A stretch of DNA of 64,000 nt from Parasalinivibrio latis (lineage in GTDB: Bacteria > Pseudomonadota > Gammaproteobacteria > Enterobacterales > Vibrionaceae). The stretch is taken from contig NZ_CP098813.1 of NCBI RefSeq assembly GCF_036825535.1, positions 930,001 to 994,000 on the forward strand. The letters are read 5' to 3'. The notes beneath the pieces are model-generated. The model was not told the origin of the DNA, did not search any database, and was given only the letters and a program-made list of their open reading frames with translations. The translations under genes and the position numbers were made by a program. Positions 23,713-31,822 of this stretch are shown in pieces (the stretch's first letter is position 1; each line of letters opens with the position of its first letter).

Positions 23713-25362
23713 TTACTGTTTTTTCAACTGCTCTCTTAACTGGTATTTTTGGATTTTTCCGGTTGGTGTCCTCGGAATTTGGGTAAAAGCAAAATGCTTT
23801 GGTACTTTGAATCCAGCCAGGTTTTCGCGGCACCATGAGCGCAGCTCTTCTGCCGAGGCAGTTTTGTCGTTGTGGCATTCCACGAATGCAAAAGGAGCCT
23901 CCCCCCACTTGTCATCCGGGATTGCGACAACGGCAACCACTGCGACAGCCGGGTGTTTGTAAAGCACCTCTTCAATCTCGATAGAGGAGATGTTTTCACC
24001 GCCGGATATAATGATGTCTTTTGAACGATCTTTAAGCTGGATATAGCCGTCGGGATGTTTTACAGCCAGGTCACCGGAATGAAACCAGCCGTCTTTGAAT
24101 GCTTCCTCTGTTGCCTGAGGATTTTTGAAATACCCCTTCATAACCACATTGCCCCGGAACATCACTTCCCCCAAGGCAGAACCGTCACAAGGAACCGGCT
24201 TCATCGTTGACGGATCAAGTACGTCGAGAGACTCCAGCGGAAGGTAACGTACACCTTGCCGGGCTTTCAGTGTCGCCTGTTCCCCTGCCGGGAGGGTATC
24301 CCATTCCCGGTGCCATTCGTTGACGACAGCAGGGCCATATACTTCAGCAAGCCCGTACAGGTGGGTCACGTTAAACCCGGCATTCTTCATTCTTGCCAAT
24401 GTTCTTTCCGGTGGCGGGGCGGCGGCAGTAAAAAACTCCACCCTATGGGCAAGTGAGGGGGTGGGAATGTCGGCGTATTCCTCGCAAACCGAAAGAATAA
24501 TATCCATGACGACGGGGGCACCACAAAGCAGGGTGACATTGTGTTCATTCAGGGCTGCCCATACCGGTTCCGGGCGTACCTGGCGAAGACAAATATGGGT
24601 ACCGTAAATTGCCGATATCGTCCAGGGAAAACACCAGCCATTGCAGTGGAACATCGGCAGGGTCCACAGATAAACCGTATGTTTGGGCATATCCGCGGTG
24701 AAAACATTCCCGAGTGCCAAAAGGTAGGCTCCCCGATGATGGCAAACCACGCCTTTGGGGTTACCAGTGGTACCTGAGGTGTAGTTGATGGATATGGCAT
24801 CCCATTCGTCCACGGGTTGCAGCCAGTTAAAACCCTTTTGTCCGAGCTCAATGAAAGCGTTGTAGTCTTCATATCCCGGTGGTAACGCCGAGTCCGGCTT
24901 GAAACCTTTCCACTCAGGGTCGCAGTAAAGCAGCAGTTTGGGAGCAGCATTTGCCTGCGTCAGGGCCTCTTGGGCCACTTCCAGAAATTCAGCATCTACA
25001 ATCAGAACTTTTGTTTCAGCATGGTCTAGTTGGTAGGCAATGGTTGTTGCATCAAGCCGGGTGTTGATGGAGTGCAGGACAGCACCGGACATTGGCACAC
25101 CGTAGTGACACTCCAACATGGCCGGGGTGTTTGCCAACATTGCTGAAACCGTATCACCCCTGCCGATCCCCTGTTGGTGTAGCTGGGAAGCCAACTGCCT
25201 GCTGCGGTCGTAAAACTGCTGGTAGTTCCATCGTTGCTGGCCATGCACAATAGCAGTGTGCTCTGGAAAATTGGCTGCTGCCCGTTCAAGAAACCCCAGC
25301 GGTGTCAGTGGCTGGAAGTTGGCTGGGTTCCTGTCCAGGCCGGAATTGTATGGATTTGTCAT
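23713..25362 (-). CDS. Acyl-CoA ligase (AMP-forming), medium-chain/DmdB-like
   Basis: 549 residues of the ANL adenylating family. The P-loop YTSGTTGNPKGV is at about 195-206, with LYGLAEVYGP (A5-type motif) near 335, the GWFHSGDLAV hinge region near 425-434, and the C-terminal catalytic lysine in TPTGKIQKYQLR. The overall pattern (FLERAAANFPEHTAIVHG, ECHYGVPMSGAVLHSIN) is that of medium-chain fatty-acid or methylmercaptopropionate CoA ligases. It makes acyl-CoA from a carboxylic acid, ATP and CoA in the cytoplasm. The enoyl-CoA hydratase gene ends 8 nt upstream, so the two act in one pathway, perhaps DMSP-derived methylmercaptopropionate or an ordinary fatty acid. The substrate is not decided by sequence. 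Confidence 0.88.
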   Translation of the reverse strand: MTNPYNSGLDRNPANFQPLTPLGFLERAAANFPEHTAIVHGQQRWNYQQFYDRSRQLASQLHQQGIGRGDTVSAMLANTPAMLECHYGVPMSGAVLHSINTRLDATTIAYQLDHAETKVLIVDAEFLEVAQEALTQANAAPKLLLYCDPEWKGFKPDSALPPGYEDYNAFIELGQKGFNWLQPVDEWDAISINYTSGTTGNPKGVVCHHRGAYLLALGNVFTADMPKHTVYLWTLPMFHCNGWCFPWTISAIYGTHICLRQVRPEPVWAALNEHNVTLLCGAPVVMDIILSVCEEYADIPTPSLAHRVEFFTAAAPPPERTLARMKNAGFNVTHLYGLAEVYGPAVVNEWHREWDTLPAGEQATLKARQGVRYLPLESLDVLDPSTMKPVPCDGSALGEVMFRGNVVMKGYFKNPQATEEAFKDGWFHSGDLAVKHPDGYIQLKDRSKDIIISGGENISSIEIEEVLYKHPAVAVVAVVAIPDDKWGEAPFAFVECHNDKTASAEELRSWCRENLAGFKVPKHFAFTQIPRTPTGKIQKYQLREQLKKQ

Positions 25363-25370
25363 AACCCGCC

Positions 25371-26165
25371 TTACTTATTTGTCCAGACCGGGGCCCGCTT
25401 TTCGACGAAAGCTCGGATACCTTCCTCCCCGTCTTTCGCAAGCATATTACTGACCATAACTTCACTGGCGTAACGGTATGCCGATTCAAGTGTCATTTCG
25501 CGCTGGTGGTAAAACGCTTTTTTGCCGGTCGCCAGCGTCAGTGAAGACTTCTCAGCAATTATTGTGGCCACAGTCTGGGTAAATTCATGAAGGGATTCAC
25601 TGTCTATTACCCGGTTTATCAGGCCAATCCTCTCAGCATCTGTTGCAGAAAACACATCACCGGTAAGCAGCATTTCCATAGCGTGTTTGTTGGACACGTT
25701 TCGGGACAGGGCCACCATCGGAGTTGAACAGAACAGGCCGATATTGACACCGGGCGTAGCAAACCTGGACGTATCAGATGCGTACGCAAGATCGCAACTT
25801 GCTACCAATTGGCACCCTGCGGCGGTTGCAATGCCGTCTATTTCAGCAATGACCGGCTTGGGGTTATTGACGATGGACATCATCATGGCTGAGCATTTTT
25901 CCATCAATGCCGTAAAAAAAGCCCGCCCGCCATCTGATGCCTGTCTGGCTGCTGTTATTTCCTTAAGGTCATGACCCGCACTGAATGCGGGGCCATTGGC
26001 GCGTAAGACGATGACTTTTACCTTTTGGGATTCTGACGCATTTTGCAGGGCGTTATGCAAGGTCACAATCATGTTTTCGGACAATGCATTCCTGCGTTGG
26101 GGGCTGTTCAACGTCAGGTGTAATACGCCGGATTCTGCCAGGCTGGATTGAATCAGTTCACTCAT
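25371..26165 (-). CDS. Enoyl-CoA hydratase/isomerase family protein
   Basis: 264 residues from the ATG at 26165, which has AGGGAG upstream; 13 further codons to 26204 run towards the repeat and are unlikely to be used. Crotonase-fold hallmarks are LNSPQRRNALSENMI, the oxyanion-hole segments FSAGHDLKEI and IDGIATAAGCQLVASCDLAYA, and FATPGVNIGLFCSTP. It hydrates or isomerises an enoyl-CoA. It forms an operon with the acyl-CoA ligase. The 267-bp repeat ends only 20 nt upstream of the start, so the promoter is inside or beyond the repeat. Confidence 0.9.
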   Translation of the reverse strand: MSELIQSSLAESGVLHLTLNSPQRRNALSENMIVTLHNALQNASESQKVKVIVLRANGPAFSAGHDLKEITAARQASDGGRAFFTALMEKCSAMMMSIVNNPKPVIAEIDGIATAAGCQLVASCDLAYASDTSRFATPGVNIGLFCSTPMVALSRNVSNKHAMEMLLTGDVFSATDAERIGLINRVIDSESLHEFTQTVATIIAEKSSLTLATGKKAFYHQREMTLESAYRYASEVMVSNMLAKDGEEGIRAFVEKRAPVWTNK

Positions 26166-26185
26166 GTGTGGCTCCCTTCCCTGTG

Positions 26186-26452
26186 TATGCCCAAACCACC
26201 TCAAGGTGCGTCATTCAGAGTGATTTCAGTGCGTTGAATTCAAGGAAAATACCTGAAGGAATGGCTGTTCCCTTTCAAAGGTATTTGACGCAGAAGTGGA
26301 CGCACTGAAACCCTCCCAAAGGGCGAGTTTGATTGGCTCTCATTCTGCGTTGCTGTTTTTTGATTTAGAGCCACTAGATCGTCAAAACAGCGCCTTGACT
26401 GCGAGCCAATCAACTCTCGCTGAAAACTGCACCTTGAGGTGGTTTGGGTATA
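26186..26452. repeat. 267-bp MITE-like repeat, copy 2 (inverted relative to copy 1)
   Basis: Same length as the element at 4013-4279 and nearly identical to its reverse complement, with ends TATGCCCAAACCACCTCAAG and GAGGTGGTTTGGGTATA. Differences between the copies are scattered single bases, about a dozen. It occupies the gap between the enoyl-CoA hydratase start and ureD. It carries no gene. Confidence 0.88.
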
Positions 26453-26698
26453 TTTGTATTTTACGCCACACTCCCGGGCTGCCTTTTTGCTGTCAGCGAC
26501 AAAAGAGTTTTGCTCACCGGGGATATTTGCACTGTTAAAGCGCATTACATGGGGGAACTGGTGCAAAACCTGAAACACCGGATGCGTTTATCGCCATGTA
26601 ATTAAGATAAATCAATATGTTATGTCTGTTTCCGGACGGGTGAAGGTTGGTGCAAGTATTGCTTGAAACCTGTTATCCAAGAAAAAGGGTGAGGGGAT

Positions 26699-27568
26699 AT
26701 GACGGATAGTTTGTGTGGGGAAATAGATGTACCGGAAGCCGGGGGATGGTTAGCCCGGTTGTACCTCGGTTTTGCAGACAGGGGCGATAAAACCGTATTG
26801 CGGAACAGGCATCAAGAAGGGCCACTTGCTGTCCAGAGGCCGCTTTACCCGGAGGGTCGCACATGCCACACCTATTTGCTCCACCCTCCGGGAGGAGTGG
26901 TCGGCGGAGACAAACTGGAGATAAATGCCGTAACGGAGCCTGGGGCCCATGCCCTGGTTACCACCCCCGGAGCGACCAAGTTCTACCGATCTGCCGGTAA
27001 GGTGGCAACACAGACCCAGACGTTTACTGTTGCCTCAGGCAGCCTGCTTGAGTGGTTGCCGCAGGAAAACATCCTGTTTCCCGAAGCCAAAGTCCGGTTT
27101 GAAACGGATATTTACCTGGCTGAGGATGCACGCTTTGTAGGCTGGGAAATGCACTGTTTTGGCCGTCCGGCAATAGGGGAGACATTCCCCTCAGGATTGG
27201 CTACTGGGTTAACCCAGGTATATATCGGCGACAAATTGGTACTGGCAGAACAGCTTAGTGTCCGGGGTACCAGAGATTCTCAAAGAGCAGCCAGCCTGCG
27301 TGAATTCCCTATGACAGCCACAATGATGATTGCCGGAGGTGCTGGCAACCTGCTTGAACCGGTTCAGAAGTGGTTACTGCAAAACGACGTCCAACTAAAC
27401 AAAGAAGGGGTGGTGGCCGGGGCAACACTGATCGACGGATTGTTGGTCATACGGGCATTGGCTAAAGGGACAGAGCCCCTGCTCGCGATGTACACCCAGT
27501 TCTGGCAAATGGCCCGTGAAAACTGGTTTGGATATGCTCCCGATGAGCCGCGGATATGGAAGACCTGA
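26699..27568 (+). CDS. ureD: Urease accessory protein UreD
   Basis: 289 residues. UreD hallmarks are HQEGPLAVQRPLYPEG, HTYLLHPPGGVVGGDKLEI, ALVTTPGATKFYRS, LEWLPQENILFPEA and EMHCFGRPAIGE. UreD (UreH) is the scaffold on which UreF and UreG assemble to deliver nickel to the urease active site. In most genomes ureD is followed by ureABC and ureEFG. Here the next gene is the convergent CoA-transferase gene 64 nt away, so the rest of the urease genes are not in this window. GAGGGG precedes the ATG. It appears full-length and intact. Confidence 0.95.
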   Translation: MTDSLCGEIDVPEAGGWLARLYLGFADRGDKTVLRNRHQEGPLAVQRPLYPEGRTCHTYLLHPPGGVVGGDKLEINAVTEPGAHALVTTPGATKFYRSAGKVATQTQTFTVASGSLLEWLPQENILFPEAKVRFETDIYLAEDARFVGWEMHCFGRPAIGETFPSGLATGLTQVYIGDKLVLAEQLSVRGTRDSQRAASLREFPMTATMMIAGGAGNLLEPVQKWLLQNDVQLNKEGVVAGATLIDGLLVIRALAKGTEPLLAMYTQFWQMARENWFGYAPDEPRIWKT

Positions 27569-27586
27569 AAAAATATAAACGTAAAC

Positions 27587-27605
27587 GCCGGGACAGGATC
27601 CCGGC
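27587..27605. terminator. Hairpin between convergent ureD and atoA
   Basis: GCCGGGA and TCCCGGC with a five-base loop lie in the 63-nt gap between the two stop codons. T-runs are short on both strands, so it is a likely but not ideal bidirectional terminator. Confidence 0.6.
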
Positions 27606-27631
27606 TTAGTCTATTTGTTTTTTGGATCAAG

Positions 27632-28312
27632 TTACTGATATGGCTGGGCCAGTGGTTTCAGATCGTCAGCAACAGTGATTTTGGCCTCGGTAACTGCCTG
27701 TATATTTTCAAGTGTGAAGCCTGGTGCGATCTCCGTCATCACCATGCCTTCCTCGCGGATTTCAAACACACCCATTTCGGTAATGATCATGTCCACCTGG
27801 CCGACAGCGGTGAGCGGCAGGGTACAGGCTTTAAGGAGTTTGGCGTTTCCTTTGGCTGTGTGCTCCATCGCCACGATGACTTTCTTCGCACCCACCACCA
27901 AATCCATGGCGCCGCCCATACCCGGCACCAGTTTGCCCGGGATAATCCAGTTGGCAAGGTTGCCATTCTCGTCCACTTGCAGCGCACCGAGAACCGTTAC
28001 ATCAACATGACCGCCGCGAATAATGGTGAAAGAATCGGCACTGCTGAAATAGCAGCAGCCGTTGACGGCGGTAATCGGTTGGCCGCCGGCGTTCACGCAG
28101 TCCTGGTCCAGGTTGGTTTCATCTGCCAGTCCGTCGATACCGAGCAGGCCGTTTTCCGATTGCAGGATAAGCTCTACATCTTTGTCGACTTCGTTGGCAA
28201 CCAGGGTAGGCATACCGATACCGAGGTTAACTACGTCACCATTGCTGAGTTCCTGTGCTACACGCCAGGCAATATTGCGGCGCATGCCCTCTTTGCTGAT
28301 TTCAACTGCCAT
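27632..28312 (-). CDS. atoA: 3-oxoacid/acetate CoA-transferase, beta subunit
   Basis: 226 residues from the ATG at 28312, 4 nt after the alpha-subunit stop; a longer frame would overlap that gene by 32 nt. CoA-transferase family I, beta chain. The catalytic glutamate is Glu53 in ILQSENGLLGID, with VVNLGIGMPTLVAN before it and GGAMDLVVGAKKVIVAMEH after it. With AtoD it moves CoA from acetyl-CoA (or succinyl-CoA) to acetoacetate or another short acid. Third gene of atoB-atoD-atoA. Confidence 0.92.
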   Translation of the reverse strand: MAVEISKEGMRRNIAWRVAQELSNGDVVNLGIGMPTLVANEVDKDVELILQSENGLLGIDGLADETNLDQDCVNAGGQPITAVNGCCYFSSADSFTIIRGGHVDVTVLGALQVDENGNLANWIIPGKLVPGMGGAMDLVVGAKKVIVAMEHTAKGNAKLLKACTLPLTAVGQVDMIITEMGVFEIREEGMVMTEIAPGFTLENIQAVTEAKITVADDLKPLAQPYQ

Positions 28313-28316
28313 GGCA

Positions 28317-28970
28317 TCAGGCTCCTTTCTGGTAAATGTGGTCAACAAAAATGCCCGGTGTATGCACGGCTTCCGGCATGATTTCCCCGGTTTCCACCAA
28401 CTCGATAGCTTCTGCGATAACGAGATCCGCCGCCGTTGCCATCATCGGGTTGAAATTCTGGGTGGTGCGGGCATAAAACACGTTGCCGCGACGGTCAACT
28501 TTGGATCCGCGAATCAGGGCAAGGTCAGCACGAAGCGGTTTTTCCAGCAGGAAGTCTTTTCCGTCAATTTGGATCACCCGCTTGCCTTCAGCGACCATGG
28601 TGCCAAGGCCGGTAGGTGTCAGCACACCACCGAGGCCTGAGCCTCCTGCACGGATACGCTCTGCCAGCGTTCCCTGCGGGCACAGTTCTACTTCGAGTTC
28701 ACCGTTGCACATCTGGCGGCCAGTTTCCGGGTTGGTACCAACGTGGGAGGCATAGAGCTTTTTGATGCGTTTTTCTGCGATCAGCCTGCCTGAGCCTGAT
28801 GTTGGCGTGCCGGTATCGGTCGAAATCAGCGTGATGTCCTTAATGCCTTCTTCCAGCAGGATATCAATCAGTCCCTCAGGCGCACCGTTGGCCATAAAGC
28901 CGCCGATCATGATGGTCATACCGTCGTGAAGTTTGGCTGCAATGGCTTCGCGGGTGGTTAACTTACACAT
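28317..28970 (-). CDS. atoD: 3-oxoacid/acetate CoA-transferase, alpha subunit
   Basis: 217 residues, CoA-transferase family I alpha chain. It has IMIGGFMANGAPEGLIDIL near the N-terminus, ELCPQGTLAERIRAGGSGL in the CoA-binding region and ADLALIRGSKVDRRGN. It forms the heteromer with AtoA. It starts 9 nt after atoB. A succinyl-CoA:3-ketoacid transferase (ScoA-type) assignment cannot be fully excluded. Confidence 0.92.
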   Translation of the reverse strand: MCKLTTREAIAAKLHDGMTIMIGGFMANGAPEGLIDILLEEGIKDITLISTDTGTPTSGSGRLIAEKRIKKLYASHVGTNPETGRQMCNGELEVELCPQGTLAERIRAGGSGLGGVLTPTGLGTMVAEGKRVIQIDGKDFLLEKPLRADLALIRGSKVDRRGNVFYARTTQNFNPMMATAADLVIAEAIELVETGEIMPEAVHTPGIFVDHIYQKGA

Positions 28971-28979
28971 AGCTCGTCC

Positions 28980-30191
28980 TCACTTCTCGATACGGCGGAT
29001 GATGACTGCGGTTCCCATACCACCACCAATGCACAGCGAGGCGAGGCCAAGGGTGTGCTGCTTACGTTCCATTTCGTAAATCAGCGAGGTCAGGATGCGA
29101 GCACCGGATGCACCCAGAGGGTGGCCCAGTGCAATGGCGCCGCCGTTCGGGTTGGTGCGTTCATGGATCCATGCTTCTGTGACGCCATGCTTTTCAGCCA
29201 GCAGTTTTACAACACCCAGCGCCTGGGCCGCGAAGGCTTCGTTGAACTCAAAGCACTCAATGTCTTCAATGCTGAGATCTGCTTTGTCCAGGGCGTTGGC
29301 AACCGCAGGAACCGGGCCAAGGCCCATAACTTCTGGAGACAACCCAGCCTGGCCGTAGCCGACCACTTCAGCCAGTGGCTCAAGGCCATGGCGCTCACAG
29401 GCGGACTTGGAGGCCAGGATAATCGCTGCAGCACCATCGTTGATACCGGAGGCGTTACCGGCTGTAACTGTGCCCTCTTTTTTGAATGCAGGGCGAAGGC
29501 TGTTCAGTGCTTCCAGCGTGGTGTCGGTCTTCGGGTATTCGTCACGCTCGACGGTGTACTGCTTGCGGCGGAAAGTGACTTCAACAGGTTCGATCTCGCT
29601 GTCAAAGCCGTGGTTTTCCAACGCGGCGGCGGCCTTTTGCTGGCTGGCGAGGGCAAAGCTGTCCTGTGCTTCACGGTTGATACCATGGCGCTCTGCAATG
29701 TTTTCGGCTGTGATACCCATGTGGTACTGGTTAAACACATCGGTCAGGCCATCTTTGATGATGGTATCTTCCATAGACTGGTGACCCATACGCACACCGC
29801 CACGTACTCCGGCATTCACCACATAAGGTGCCTGGGACATGCTTTCCATACCGCACGCCACCACAATGTCAGCATCGCCGCTGCGAATGTGGCTGACTGC
29901 ATCCATCACCACTTTCATGCCGCTGCCGCAAATCATATTCAGGCTGTAAGCCGGGACGGTTTCCGGGATACCCGCTTTGATGGCTGCCTGACGGCCCGGC
30001 CCCATGCCGATACCTGCGCCCAGTACGTTGCCGACAATCACTTCATCAATAAGGCTGGTATCAAGCTGGCACTGGTTCAGCGCGCCGCGAATAGCCACTG
30101 CGCCAAGCTCTGGTGCGCTCAGTGGTGACAGAGCACCGTTAAAGCTGCCGATTGGGGTACGCTTGGCAGCGACAATGTAGATAGGTTCCAT
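28980..30191 (-). CDS. atoB: Acetyl-CoA C-acetyltransferase (thiolase)
   Basis: 403 residues from the ATG at 30191; the frame is open for another 31 codons without a site. Thiolase hallmarks: nucleophilic Cys in LNMICGSGMKVVMDA, NEAFAAQALGV, the GAIALGHPLGASGARIL histidine segment and the C-terminal acid/base Cys in LCIGGGMGTA. It condenses two acetyl-CoA or cleaves acetoacetyl-CoA in the cytoplasm. As first gene of atoBDA it links acetoacetate or short-chain fatty-acid use to acetyl-CoA. The acyl-CoA ligase/enoyl-CoA hydratase operon nearby may feed the same route. Confidence 0.94.
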   Translation of the reverse strand: MEPIYIVAAKRTPIGSFNGALSPLSAPELGAVAIRGALNQCQLDTSLIDEVIVGNVLGAGIGMGPGRQAAIKAGIPETVPAYSLNMICGSGMKVVMDAVSHIRSGDADIVVACGMESMSQAPYVVNAGVRGGVRMGHQSMEDTIIKDGLTDVFNQYHMGITAENIAERHGINREAQDSFALASQQKAAAALENHGFDSEIEPVEVTFRRKQYTVERDEYPKTDTTLEALNSLRPAFKKEGTVTAGNASGINDGAAAIILASKSACERHGLEPLAEVVGYGQAGLSPEVMGLGPVPAVANALDKADLSIEDIECFEFNEAFAAQALGVVKLLAEKHGVTEAWIHERTNPNGGAIALGHPLGASGARILTSLIYEMERKQHTLGLASLCIGGGMGTAVIIRRIEK

Positions 30192-30378
30192 GGTAGATGT
30201 CCTGATTATGTGTTTCCGTTGGAACCAGTTTATTGAGCCTTGGGGGCAAAGTGATATAGCCAAGGATTCAAGGCCGCTTTGCAAAAATGCAAAGCAGGAA
30301 AGTGCGCTTTGTCACGCCCTTATTTACGGATGTTCACTACGCTGGCTGCAATTTTGATGAACTTTGAGGGAACAAGTC

Positions 30379-31272
30379 ATGGCAATCAAACTCGCTTGTG
30401 CGCCTTGCTGCTGGGGCGTTGAATCTGCAAAAAACGGCAATAACCCAAGCTGGCAAACCGTTCTGGAAGAAGCCCGTCAAGCCGGGTTCTCCGGCCTTGA
30501 ACTGGGGCCTTATGGTTTCCTGCCGACTGACGGGGATGTGTTGTCGGCTGCGCTGAAAGAAAATGGACTGGAAGTGGTTGCGGGTACACTGTTTGAACCG
30601 CTGTGGGACAAGAAATGCCAGGTGGATATTTTGGTTAAAACCTACCAGCTTTGTGCCGTGCTAAAGAGCATAGGCTGCAATCGGCTGGTGGTCATAGACA
30701 GCGTGAACGACGTGCGAAGCAAGTATGCCGGGCTGCCGGATGAAGCACCAAGGCTGGATGAAGCGCACTGGCAGCATATGATGGAAACCATTCGCTGGGT
30801 AGCAACGATTGCACGCGAAAAAGGTATACGGGCTGTGGTTCATCCCCATGCCGGCGGCTACATAGAATATAAAGATGAAATTGACCGGATGCTGGAAGAG
30901 GTGTCAGCAGAGGATGCCGGTCTGTGCCTGGATACAGGGCACCTTTACTATGCCGGTATGGATCCCGTGCAAAGTCTCGCGGAATATGCGTTCCGGCTGG
31001 AATATGTCCACTTCAAGGACATCCACAAAGATCGTCTGGAAAACGCCATAGAGCGTCGTACCGGTTTCTGGCAGGCCTGTGCGGATGGCGTGATGTGCCC
31101 AATCGGTGAAGGGGATATTGATTACGCCGGTGTAGAAGCCGCGCTCAAGCAAATTGGCTATGAAGGCTGGATCACCATAGAGCAGGAACGCGATCCCCGG
31201 GACTGCGCAACTACGCTCCCGGATATTACCCGAAGCCGCGAATATCTGGTGGAAAGAGGATACCGGGTTTAA
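30379..31272 (+). CDS. Sugar isomerase/epimerase (IolE/IolI-like TIM barrel)
   Basis: 297 residues from the ATG at 30379 (GAGGG upstream). Xylose-isomerase-like TIM barrel of the AP-endonuclease-2 superfamily: IKLACAPCCWGVES, ARQAGFSGLELGPYGFLP, VVHPHAGGYIEYKDEID, LCLDTGHLYYAGMD, YVHFKDIH and IGEGDIDYAGVEAALKQIGY. The metal ligands expected in this family are all visible (Glu in LELGPYG or nearby, His in HPHAG, Asp/His in DTGH, His in HFKD, Glu in EQE). It resembles inosose isomerases and dehydratases but differs clearly from the IolE at 47843. Monocistronic, with its own terminator. It could interconvert keto-inositols or process another sugar. Confidence 0.8.
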   Translation: MAIKLACAPCCWGVESAKNGNNPSWQTVLEEARQAGFSGLELGPYGFLPTDGDVLSAALKENGLEVVAGTLFEPLWDKKCQVDILVKTYQLCAVLKSIGCNRLVVIDSVNDVRSKYAGLPDEAPRLDEAHWQHMMETIRWVATIAREKGIRAVVHPHAGGYIEYKDEIDRMLEEVSAEDAGLCLDTGHLYYAGMDPVQSLAEYAFRLEYVHFKDIHKDRLENAIERRTGFWQACADGVMCPIGEGDIDYAGVEAALKQIGYEGWITIEQERDPRDCATTLPDITRSREYLVERGYRV

Positions 31273-31310
31273 TTTTTTTACTCACCTCACTGATTAATGC
31301 CGATTTGCGA

Positions 31311-31340
31311 AGCCAGCAATTAATACCTGCTGGCTTTTTT
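31311..31340 (+). terminator. Rho-independent terminator after the isomerase gene
   Basis: AGCCAGCA and TGCTGGCT flank a nine-base loop, followed by TTTTT. Confidence 0.88.
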
Positions 31341-31822
31341 GTGTCAGCCATTTATCCGATGCAGGTTTTTTTGTCATACATGCTGTTTCTCAACGAGTTA
31401 GATAGTTTTAGCTACTAAGTGGACATAAATATTAAAATATGTGAACCAAAACAGAAAAAATATTTGTAGAGAATTAATGAAATCCACATAACCATTTAAT
31501 ATATAAAGACATATTCATTAATTCTTGATGAAAAAAATATACTTTAAAACAGTGTTAAATAAAATAATCTCATTGAAAAATATATTCATGGAGATAATTT
31601 TCGCCAAATATAGACTTATTTTACACAGGTATTTCATTAGGTTTGAGAATAATGTCTATATATATCGTCATTATGTGTACGATTATTTCATTAATGAGTG
31701 TTGATTCATAATAATTTGCAACTGTGCTAATAAATGGATATTTGTAGATTGTCAGTAGATTATTTTTCGGAGTGAATTTTATCTTCTGCTGCTACAAGGA
31801 CGTGTTCCAATAGGGGGAATCG
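31341..31822. other. AT-rich intergenic region upstream of the GH89 gene
   Basis: About 480 bases of markedly AT-rich sequence with no supported gene. It must contain the promoter of the GH89 gene. The base composition differs from neighbouring genes, which together with the AT-leaning GH89 gene suggests this segment was acquired later. AT-rich DNA of this kind is a common target of H-NS-type silencing. Confidence 0.5.

Noticed and set aside
29055..30128. Long plus-strand frame of 357 codons
   Set aside because: It is the antisense shadow of atoB, a thiolase with complete catalytic motifs; its translation is low in family-like features and has no ribosome-binding site.
31574..31588. TGAAAAATATATTCA as another IolR-like site
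   Set aside because: It lies in a very AT-rich stretch where such matches are expected by chance, and the symmetry and spacing differ from the iol sites.
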